Shown in pieces: positions 1-8,614 of a stretch of DNA of 15,048 bases. Every line of letters begins with the position of its first letter. Positions within the stretch are counted from its first letter, which is position 1. The DNA lies in assembly GCA_919902965.1 (NCBI GenBank), contig CAKKSJ010000400.1, positions 1-15,048 on the forward strand, read 5' to 3'. Source of the DNA: Burkholderiales bacterium (lineage in GTDB: Bacteria; Pseudomonadota; Gammaproteobacteria; Burkholderiales; SG8-39). The notes below the pieces were generated by a model, which searched no databases, was not told where the DNA came from, and saw only the letters and a list, made by a program, of their open reading frames with translations. The translations under genes and the position numbers were made by a program.

Positions 1-2
1 TT

Positions 3-500
3 AAGCTCCTGCATGGCCTGATGGCGGCGCGCAACTTCCTCGGAGCCGTCTGGGTGCTGCTGATCATGTTGCTGATCACCGTCGACGTGGTCGGCCGCGC
101 CTTTTTCAACTCGCCGCTGTTCGGCGTCCCCGAGATCGTCAAGATTTCCGTGGTCGGACTGGTGTGGTGCCAGATGGCGCATACGCTCAAGATCGGCGCG
201 CATCTGCGCTCGACGATATTGGTCGATCGCATGCCGCCCGCGGCGCGGCGCACCATAGAAATCCTCTCCTGCATCCTCGGGGCGATCATGTTCGGCTTGA
301 TCGTCTACTCCGGCTGGGACACGACCGCCGAAGCCTGGCGCATCGGCGAATTCGAGGGCGAAGAGCCGGTCCGCGTGCCTACCGCGCCGGTTCGCACCCT
401 GGTGCTGATCGGCGCGGCGCTGACCGCAATCCAGTTTCTGATCATGCTGGCCGACCTGATACGAGGCAAGGCCCTGCATCAGGCCGAGGCGGAGTTCTGA
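3..500 (+). CDS. TRAP transporter small permease (DctQ-like), 5' end cut by window
   Basis: This is the small membrane subunit of a tripartite ATP-independent periplasmic transporter, which works with a large permease and a periplasmic binding protein to import carboxylate-type solutes using an ion gradient. The frame is open to the left edge. The ATG at 21 is possible, but the residues before it (KLLHGL) read as normal protein and the family usually has a longer N-terminus, so the true start probably lies outside. Four hydrophobic segments are visible. The family pattern is clear: a first helix running into VDVVGRAFFNSPLFG, then EIVK, and a polar stretch with HLRST. The stop overlaps the start of the large permease (TGATG), indicating translational coupling. 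The substrate-binding protein gene is not in view and is probably upstream. The family is certain enough; the substrate is unknown. Confidence 0.88.
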   Translation, partial: KLLHGLMAARNFLGAVWVLLIMLLITVDVVGRAFFNSPLFGVPEIVKISVVGLVWCQMAHTLKIGAHLRSTILVDRMPPAARRTIEILSCILGAIMFGLIVYSGWDTTAEAWRIGEFEGEEPVRVPTAPVRTLVLIGAALTAIQFLIMLADLIRGKALHQAEAEF

Positions 501-1816
501 TGGATCCGACCACTATCGCATTGATCACGGTCGGCTTTGTTTTCGTTCTGGTTCTGCTGGGCGTACATATCGGCGTCGCGCTGGCGCTGCTCTCCGTGCT
601 CGGCATCTGGGGCATCACCGGCAAGCCGCACGTCGCCATCAGCCTGCTGAACACGACGGCCTACAGCGCGGTGATGGACTATGTATTTGCCGTCATCCCG
701 CTGTTCGTGCTGATGGGCATCCTGGCCACGCTGTCCGGCGCGACGCGCGACCTGTTCAATTCCGCCCAGGTCGTGTTCGGACGCATCCGCGGCGGCATCG
801 GCATCGCCACGGTCATCGCCAATGCGGTGTTCGCCGCGATTACCGGCGTGTCGGTGGCGTCGGCGGCGGTGTTCTCCAAGCTGGCGATCCCGGAAATGGA
901 ACGGCTGAATTATGACCGCAAGTTCAGCTACGGCATCGTCGCCGGCAGCGCGATACTCGGCATGCTGATCCCGCCGTCGATCCTGATGATCGTGTATGGC
1001 GTGCTGACCGAGCAGTCGATCGGGCGCCTGTTCGCCGCCGGCATCGGCCCCGGCCTGCTGGTGACCGCAATTCTGTCCCTGGGCATCTGGCTGATGGTTT
1101 TTTTCACCCCGCGGCTGGGCGGGCAAATGGAGAAAATGGCGCGGCTAGATGCGCGCGCGGCGCTGCGCGCGGCGTTCAGGCCCTGGGGGGTGATCCTGTT
1201 GATCGGCCTGGTGCTGGGCGGAATCTACGGCGGGTTTTTCACCCCGACCGAAGCGGGCGGCATCGGCGCCGCCGGGGCCATGGTACTGGTGATTGTCAAG
1301 CGCAAGCTCAGCTGGACCAGCCTGGTCGACCTGCTGGGCGAAATCGGGCGCACCACGGCGAGCATCTTCCTGCTGCTGATCGCGGCGCAGATGTACAGCC
1401 GCATGCTCACGATTTCCGGCCTGGCATCCAAAATGAGCGCATGGGCCGCCGCGCTGCCGGTGCCGCCGATAGTCATCATCGCCATGTTCATCGTCGTGTT
1501 CCTGCTGCTAGGGATGATCATCGACTCGGTTTCAATTCTGCTCCTGACCATTCCGATCATGTTTCCGGTGGCGGTCAAGCTCGGCTACGATCCGATCTGG
1601 TTCGGCATGGTCAGCATCGTCGCCATCGAGATCGGCCTGTTGACGCCGCCTTTCGGCATGGTGGTGTTCGCGATGAAATCCTCGCTGGGCGGCTCGGTCA
1701 AGATCGAGGACATATTCGTCGGTTCCATCCCTTTTCTCTTCATGCTCGGGCTCGCGCTGCTGATTATCATCGCCTATCCGCCGCTGAGCACCTGGCTTCC
1801 TTCCGTCATCATGTAG
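500..1816 (+). CDS. TRAP transporter large permease (DctM-like)
   Basis: This 438-residue, very hydrophobic protein is the large, substrate-translocating subunit of a TRAP transporter in the inner membrane. The open frame runs further upstream, but the ATG at 500 overlaps the small-permease stop (TGATG) and gives the normal DctM N-terminus, so longer starts are rejected. Typical DctM features are present: the segment around residues 113-131 (AAITGVSVASAAVFSKLAIP), then EMERLNYDRKFSYGIVAGSA, and the LGMLIPPSILMIVYG motif near 153-167. A second, internally related half ends with LLTPPFGMVVFAMK. The length matches the family (about 425-440). The dehydrogenase gene follows after 27 bases, so the transporter probably feeds the enzymes downstream. 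The family is secure; the transported compound cannot be told from sequence. Confidence 0.95.
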   Translation: MDPTTIALITVGFVFVLVLLGVHIGVALALLSVLGIWGITGKPHVAISLLNTTAYSAVMDYVFAVIPLFVLMGILATLSGATRDLFNSAQVVFGRIRGGIGIATVIANAVFAAITGVSVASAAVFSKLAIPEMERLNYDRKFSYGIVAGSAILGMLIPPSILMIVYGVLTEQSIGRLFAAGIGPGLLVTAILSLGIWLMVFFTPRLGGQMEKMARLDARAALRAAFRPWGVILLIGLVLGGIYGGFFTPTEAGGIGAAGAMVLVIVKRKLSWTSLVDLLGEIGRTTASIFLLLIAAQMYSRMLTISGLASKMSAWAAALPVPPIVIIAMFIVVFLLLGMIIDSVSILLLTIPIMFPVAVKLGYDPIWFGMVSIVAIEIGLLTPPFGMVVFAMKSSLGGSVKIEDIFVGSIPFLFMLGLALLIIIAYPPLSTWLPSVIM

Positions 1817-1843
1817 CGCGGTGCGCTTTCGATGGAGAGCAAT

Positions 1844-2734
1844 ATGACGAACAATAATGTTGGCATGCTGGGCCTGGGAATCATGGGTTCGGCCATGTCG
1901 GTGAACCTGATCGCGGCCGGCTTCAAGGTGAGCGGCTTCGATGTTTCGCCGCAGCGGATGGAAGCCTTCGCCAAGGCCGGCGGCACGCCGGCGCTCTCGC
2001 CGCGCGAGGTCGCTCGACAGGCGGATGTCGTCATCAGCGTATTGCCCAGCGTTGCCGCGCTGGATCGATGCGTGAGTGCTGCCGACGGAATACTGGCCTC
2101 GGGCCGATCGGACCTGGTACTGGTCGAGGCCAGTACCTTTCCCATAGAAGACAAGCTGCGCATCCGCGACCTGTGCGGATCCGGCATTGCCATGCTTGAC
2201 TGCCCCTTGAGCGGCACCGGCGCCCAGGCAGTGACCAAGGATCTGTCCGTATACGCCAGCGGCGATGCCGCGGCGTGCGCGCGCTGCGCGCCGGTGTTTG
2301 CGGGTTTTGCGCGCTCGCAGCACTATCTGGGCGAATTCGGCAACGGCAGCAAGATGAAGTTCGTCGCCAACCTGCTGGTTGCGATCCACAACGTTTCCAC
2401 GGCGGAAGCATTCGTGCTCGGCATGAAAGCCGGGCTGGATCCGCAGATGATCTACCAGGTGGTCGGCGACGGCGCCGGCAGTTCGCGCATGTTCCAGGTG
2501 CGCGGGCCGATGATGGTGCGCGGCGAATACGAGCCGGCGACCATGAAGGTCGACATCTGGCAGAAGGACATGAAGATCATCGCCGAGTTTGCCGCCGGTC
2601 TTGGCGCCCCGACACCCCTGCTTGCAGCGTCTGCGGCGTACTACACGGCCGCCATGGCCCAGGGCCGCGGCGGCGAGGATACGGCCGCGGTATGCGCGGT
2701 CATGGAAGAAATGGCGCATCACCGGCGCGCTTAG
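1844..2734 (+). CDS. NAD(P)-dependent beta-hydroxyacid dehydrogenase family oxidoreductase (HIBADH / tartronate semialdehyde reductase type)
   Basis: This 296-residue cytoplasmic enzyme belongs to the beta-hydroxyacid dehydrogenases, which interconvert 3-hydroxy acids and the matching aldehydes or keto acids. The Rossmann NAD(P) motif GLGIMG is at residues 10-15. A substrate-binding segment DCPLSGTGAQA lies near 119-129. The catalytic lysine is probably K172 in GNGSKMKFVANLL, with N176 as the partner Asn. The C-terminal half is the helical domain typical of the family. An ATG at 1832 is in frame, but the one at 1844 is preceded by GGAGAG four bases upstream and begins right before the Rossmann strand, so 1844 is preferred. 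The usual substrate loop reads SGG, not SGT, so this is probably not a standard HIBADH or tartronate semialdehyde reductase. The linked TRAP genes suggest it acts on an imported hydroxy acid. Confidence 0.9.
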   Translation: MTNNNVGMLGLGIMGSAMSVNLIAAGFKVSGFDVSPQRMEAFAKAGGTPALSPREVARQADVVISVLPSVAALDRCVSAADGILASGRSDLVLVEASTFPIEDKLRIRDLCGSGIAMLDCPLSGTGAQAVTKDLSVYASGDAAACARCAPVFAGFARSQHYLGEFGNGSKMKFVANLLVAIHNVSTAEAFVLGMKAGLDPQMIYQVVGDGAGSSRMFQVRGPMMVRGEYEPATMKVDIWQKDMKIIAEFAAGLGAPTPLLAASAAYYTAAMAQGRGGEDTAAVCAVMEEMAHHRRA

Positions 2735-2755
2735 CACATCAGCCTCTCCAAATCG

Positions 2756-2761
2756 AAAGGA
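2756..2761 (+). promoter_or_regulatory. Ribosome binding site that sets a TTG start
   Basis: AAAGGA sits six bases before the TTG at 2768. No ATG or GTG in this frame gives a full-length GlcG/HbpS protein; the next Met is residue 28, inside the fold. The site therefore supports TTG initiation for the downstream gene, which may lower its expression relative to its neighbours. Confidence 0.7.
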
Positions 2762-2767
2762 CCTGCC

Positions 2768-3208
2768 TTGAATTCAATCCTGCTTGAGTCGGCCAACCTG
2801 ATCGCCGACAAGGCTTTGCAAAAAGCCCGCGAACTGAAATTCGCGCCGATGACCGTGGCCGTGCTCGATGCCGGCGGCCAGATGAAAGTGCTCAAGCGCG
2901 AAGACCACGCAAGCCTGCTGCGCCCGGAGATCGCGCTGGGCAAGGCGTGGGGGGTGCTGGGCATGGGTTTCGGCGGCCGCGAACTGGCACGCCGCGCCGA
3001 ACAGATGCCGATGTTCTTCACCGCCTTGAATGCGATGTCCGATGGCCGCATGGTGCCTGTTGCAGGCGGCGTACTCATCAGGAACAGCGAGGGGCAGGTA
3101 ATCGGTTCGGTCGGCATCAGCGGCGACACCTCCGATAACGACGAAATCTGCGCAGTGTACGGGGTCGAGGCCGCAGGCTTGACTCCCGATACCGGGCGTA
3201 AAGACTGA
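2768..3208 (+). CDS. GlcG/HbpS family protein (DUF336)
   Basis: This 146-residue protein is a member of the GlcG/HbpS family (formerly DUF336). Members include the heme-binding HbpS and GlcG of glycolate loci, and they are often found beside catabolic genes without a proven reaction. Recognisable parts are the N-terminal helix (ESANLIADKALQKARE), the core strand TVAVLDAGGQMKVLKRED, and the C-terminal strand pair VAGGVLIRNSEGQVIGSVGISG followed by DNDEICAVYGVEAAG, all as in the family. The length is normal. The start is TTG, chosen because of AAAGGA six bases upstream. No signal peptide is visible, so it is probably cytoplasmic. It lies 33 bases after the dehydrogenase and 33 bases before the hydrolase, in one operon. 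A role as an accessory or small-molecule-binding protein is inference. Confidence 0.88.
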   Translation: MNSILLESANLIADKALQKARELKFAPMTVAVLDAGGQMKVLKREDHASLLRPEIALGKAWGVLGMGFGGRELARRAEQMPMFFTALNAMSDGRMVPVAGGVLIRNSEGQVIGSVGISGDTSDNDEICAVYGVEAAGLTPDTGRKD

Positions 3209-3241
3209 CTGATCCAAATCTATCCAACAAGGAGCATCCTC

Positions 3242-4195
3242 ATGCACGCTGCTGATAAAGTGGTCATCACCACCCTGGTCGAGAATTACGTCGACATGCT
3301 CATTCCGGATACCGACACCGTCAAGCGGCCGGGACTGGCTTATCATTTCGACCTGCGCAACAAGAAGATCCTGGCGGAAAACGGGCTGGCCATGCTGGTG
3401 GACGTCTATTTCGGCGGCAAGCGCCATCGCATTCTGCTCGATACCGGCCTCACCGATACCGTCATATTGCACAACATGGCGGCGCTGGGCATAGCGCCCA
3501 ACGAGATCGACCACGTGGTGCTCAGCCACGGGCACCCGGACCATTACGGCGGGCTGCTCGGACTCCTGAAGGCGCGGGACTACCCCTTGACGGTCACGCT
3601 GCATCCTGATGCCTTTCTGATCCGCCACGTCAAGGCGGGCAATGGCATGGTGATCCCCTACTACAACCAATCGCTGCGCCGCGATGAAATCGAGGCGGCC
3701 GGAGCGCGCCTGGTGCTGGCGCGGGACCCGATGCCGGTCTGTCCGGCGGCAACCACCACCGGCGAAATTCCCTTCGAGGTCGACTTCGAGCCGCCGGGTC
3801 CGGCGGCCGGAACCGCTTCCAGCCTGTGGTGCCTGCGCGAAGGCAGGTTCGAGGAGGACAAGACCGTCGATGACATGGCCTTGATCGTCAATGTCAAGGA
3901 CAAGGGCTTGCTGGTGATCACCGGCTGCGCCCACGCCGGCGTGATCAATACCATTCATCATGCCCGCAAAATAACCGGTGAACAAAAAATCTATGCGCTT
4001 TTTGGCGGCTTCCACCTGGGTTTCCCGGGCATCCCGGCCGACAAGTGCACCATGACGGTAGAGGAACTCAAGGGCCTGAATCCGGCGGTGGTATCGCCCA
4101 TGCACTGCAGCGGGTTCAGAACCCTTGCAGCAGTACAGCAGGCCATGCCCGAAGCATTTCTGCTCAATACGGCGGGCGCGCAAATCACCTTGTAG
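3242..4195 (+). CDS. MBL-fold metallo-hydrolase (dihydropterin-ribofuranosylaminobenzene-phosphate synthase-like)
   Basis: This 317-residue protein has the metallo-beta-lactamase fold. The metal motif HGHPDH occupies residues 96-101 (H96, H98, D100, H101). Further ligand positions are probably H231 in GCAHAG and H258 in GGFHL; LLDTG (D67) is the usual first loop. The GCAHAG plus GGFHLG arrangement is that of the subgroup often annotated as 7,8-dihydropterin-6-methyl-4-(beta-D-ribofuranosyl)aminobenzene 5'-phosphate synthase, a methanopterin-type label that is probably wrong here. Hydrolysis of a lactone, thioester or phosphoester in the linked pathway is more likely, but this is inference. 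AAGGAG lies seven bases before the ATG. No signal peptide is seen. It is the last gene of the + strand operon and is followed by hairpins. The fold is certain; the substrate is unknown. Confidence 0.9.
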   Translation: MHAADKVVITTLVENYVDMLIPDTDTVKRPGLAYHFDLRNKKILAENGLAMLVDVYFGGKRHRILLDTGLTDTVILHNMAALGIAPNEIDHVVLSHGHPDHYGGLLGLLKARDYPLTVTLHPDAFLIRHVKAGNGMVIPYYNQSLRRDEIEAAGARLVLARDPMPVCPAATTTGEIPFEVDFEPPGPAAGTASSLWCLREGRFEEDKTVDDMALIVNVKDKGLLVITGCAHAGVINTIHHARKITGEQKIYALFGGFHLGFPGIPADKCTMTVEELKGLNPAVVSPMHCSGFRTLAAVQQAMPEAFLLNTAGAQITL

Positions 4196-4241
4196 CGTCT
4201 AGGTGCAGGCGTACCGAGCCCGCCGCCGGTGTGCTTTCGAT

Positions 4242-4278
4242 TGTGCCGCGGGAAGCACTCACAATCTTCCGCGGCGCA
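4242..4278 (+). terminator. Strong GC hairpin after the + strand operon, possible terminator
   Basis: Arms 4242-4255 and 4266-4278 form 13 pairs with one bulged G (4250) and one G-T wobble around a 10-base loop (CACTCACAAT). It begins 47 bases after the hydrolase stop, in a convergent gap. No T-run follows, so it is not a textbook rho-independent terminator. It could still act as an RNA 3'-end stabiliser, or in both directions. Confidence 0.4.
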
Positions 4279-4426
4279 CCTGTCTTCGCTGGCGGCGACC
4301 CTGGGCGGCGCCAACAGGTGGATACCCTACACCGCGGCCAAGGGCGCAATCCTGCCGCTGGCGGGCGTTCGCCGAACGATCGCTCGCTCTGGTGGGCCTG
4401 CAGAGATAGTCGCCGCGGGGGAATGA
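4277..4426 (+). pseudogene. Short remnant of a short-chain dehydrogenase/reductase
   Basis: The frame through 4283-4351 reads SSLAATLGGANRWIP then YTAAKGAI. This matches the active-site region of short-chain dehydrogenases: the catalytic Ser strand, then Tyr-x-x-x-Lys at 4328-4342. The spacing from the second Ser to Tyr is 14 residues, close to the family norm. Neither the upstream Rossmann motif (TGxxxGxG) nor a recognisable downstream helix is present, and the frame ends at 4426 after unrelated-looking residues. The match covers only about 23 residues, so this is at best a decayed fragment of a once larger gene, perhaps a former member of the adjoining catabolic operon. A chance match is possible but seems unlikely given motif order and spacing. 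Confidence 0.5.
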
Positions 4427-4437
4427 CACCTCCGCGG
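4413..4437. terminator. Perfect-length GC hairpin between convergent genes, possible bidirectional terminator
   Basis: CCGCGGGGG (4413-4421) pairs with CCTCCGCGG (4429-4437) over nine base pairs with one G-T wobble and a seven-base loop. It lies 28 bases beyond the stop of the - strand hydroxylase gene and also downstream of the + strand operon. There is no T-run on either side. Placement at the end of two converging units suggests a role in ending or protecting transcripts; this is inference. Confidence 0.4.
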
Positions 4438-4465
4438 ACGGACTTGGCTCAAGACGCCGGACGTT

Positions 4466-7495
<3,030 letters not shown>

Positions 7496-7496
7496 C

Positions 7497-8396
7497 TCAC
7501 TTCCCTCCCTTACGTGCGCGGCCGGCCCGCGCCCGTCCGAGCGCTTCGACCAGGGCGTCCACAGTCAGTGGCCGCACCAGATCGCGCCGGTACTGATCCG
7601 ATCCGCGGATGTCGCAAATCGGAAGCGAGTCCTGGGCCGCCAGCCGGCCGGCTTCGTCGAATACCGCGTCCCCTGGCGTCTTGCCTGCCAAATAGGCGCT
7701 CGCCTTCTTCGACACGTAGGGAATGGGCGCCACGGCGCCCAACACGATCCGCCCCTCTTCGATCGCGCCTCCAGCCTTGAGCCTGACAGCCGCAGCCACA
7801 CCGGCCACGCAGATGGCGTTCGCGCCGCGCAGTCCGAACTTGCGGTAGGAGAGGCCCGAAGCAGGGCGCGGGAAAGGAAGGAGGATGTGGGTCAGGATTT
7901 CCTCGCGGCGAAAAACGGTCACCCGCGGCCCGACGAAACAATCGCGTACGAGCAGGCGCCGTTCCGAAGTGCCGGCGTTCAGCAGCACCTCCGCGCCGGC
8001 CGCGACGAAAACCGGCGCCAGGTCCGAGCAGGGGACCGCCCGGGCGATGTTTCCCGCCATCGTTGCCAGACTCCGGATCTGCCAGCCCGCCATGCTTGCG
8101 ATCGCGTCCACAAGCGCGGGACACAGTTCCCGGATGCGTTCGTTGCGCGCCGCCGCCGTCGGCGTCACCATCGCCCCGATGCGGAATCCGTCTTCCGTCT
8201 CCTCGATATCGTTCAGGCCGGGAATCCGCCGAAGGGACACGAGCTGGTCGACCCCAGTGACGCTGTTCTGCCTGAGGTCGACGAGGATATCGGTCCCCCC
8301 CGCCAGCACCCGGGCACGGTCCGAAAATTGCCGCAGCAGGTCGCACGCATTCTTCAGGCTTGCCGGCTCGTGCAGCCGGACGTCGGGCATGTGCAT
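7497..8396 (-). CDS. Molybdenum hydroxylase FAD-binding subunit (CoxM/XdhB type)
   Basis: This 299-residue protein carries electrons between the iron-sulfur domains of a molybdenum hydroxylase and its external acceptor through FAD. The two FAD motifs are present: LAGGTDIL at residues 31-38, and TMAGNIARAVPCSDLAP at 112-128. The C-terminal CO-dehydrogenase-flavoprotein-like domain ends with SDQYRRDLVRPL near 266-277. The length matches ordinary CoxM/XdhB proteins, and there is no cysteine-rich insert after the second FAD motif, unlike the other FAD subunit in this window. The ATG at 8396 has AGGAGG six bases upstream; a second ATG two codons later is less likely. The gene is followed after one base by the fused catalytic subunit, so the two are surely co-translated and form one complex. 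It is the first gene of its operon in view. Confidence 0.94.
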   Translation of the reverse strand: MHMPDVRLHEPASLKNACDLLRQFSDRARVLAGGTDILVDLRQNSVTGVDQLVSLRRIPGLNDIEETEDGFRIGAMVTPTAAARNERIRELCPALVDAIASMAGWQIRSLATMAGNIARAVPCSDLAPVFVAAGAEVLLNAGTSERRLLVRDCFVGPRVTVFRREEILTHILLPFPRPASGLSYRKFGLRGANAICVAGVAAAVRLKAGGAIEEGRIVLGAVAPIPYVSKKASAYLAGKTPGDAVFDEAGRLAAQDSLPICDIRGSDQYRRDLVRPLTVDALVEALGRARAGRARKGGK

Positions 8397-8402
8397 CGCT
8401 TG

Positions 8403-8408
8403 CCTCCT
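8403..8408 (-). promoter_or_regulatory. Strong ribosome binding site of the FAD subunit gene
   Basis: AGGAGG on the - strand ends six bases before the ATG at 8396. It fixes the start and marks the first gene of the two-gene hydroxylase operon as efficiently translated. Confidence 0.8.
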
Positions 8409-8487
8409 AAGGTAGATCTATGATCACCCACTCGAAATTCTGATGAGCCCCCTAAGCTGAACCGATCTTATACCCGGACACCGAAAC

Positions 8488-8534
8488 CTGCAGGAAGTTT
8501 GACGACACCGCAGTAGTGTCTGTGAGTCCTGCAG
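8488..8534. repeat. Nested inverted repeat (possible operator or terminator hairpin)
   Basis: The 8-bp arms CTGCAGGA and TCCTGCAG enclose a second 5-bp stem GACAC/GTGTC with a seven-base loop; the two stems share nearly the same centre. It lies about 92 bases upstream of the FAD-subunit start and just upstream, on the - strand, of the weak -10 candidate. A regulator-binding site or the mnmC transcript end are both possible. No T-run follows. Confidence 0.4.
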
Positions 8535-8614
8535 CCGCCGTCAATCGCCAATCTTAGTCTGGAAACCACAGGAAGAACCTGAGTTCCGCCAACGCCTAAA
8601 TTGGCAACGATGAA

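Larger units (their letters stand above)
8397..8614. other. Intergenic region with nested inverted repeats and a weak promoter candidate
   Basis: This 218-base gap separates the end of mnmC from the start of the hydroxylase operon, both on the - strand, so it should hold the end of one transcript and the promoter of the next. An outer repeat CTGCAGGA (8488-8495) pairs with TCCTGCAG (8527-8534), enclosing GACAC (8504-8508) and GTGTC (8516-8520). A smaller repeat GCCAA/TTGGC lies at 8588-8592 and 8601-8605. On the - strand, TATAAGAT (8465-8472) could serve as a -10 box, but no good -35 box stands at normal spacing. The base composition is visibly lower in GC than the genes. No tRNA or open gene is seen. 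Confidence 0.4.

Noticed and set aside
164..1816. 550-residue version of the TRAP large permease
   Set aside because: The first 112 residues are the out-of-frame reading of the small permease; the DctM N-terminus begins at the ATG overlapping the previous stop.
1532..2737. 401-residue open frame on the - strand
   Set aside because: It is antisense to the TRAP large permease and the dehydrogenase, His/Arg-rich and without motifs, so it is a shadow.
2774..4183. 469-residue open frame on the - strand
   Set aside because: It lies opposite the GlcG-like and MBL genes, both of which have clear family motifs; the protein is His/Arg/Gln-rich with no recognisable domain. It is a GC-driven antisense shadow.
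3242..4195. Annotation of the MBL protein as a methanopterin-biosynthesis enzyme
   Set aside because: The label comes from an archaeal relative; nothing else in the window points to methanopterin synthesis, so only the fold is called.
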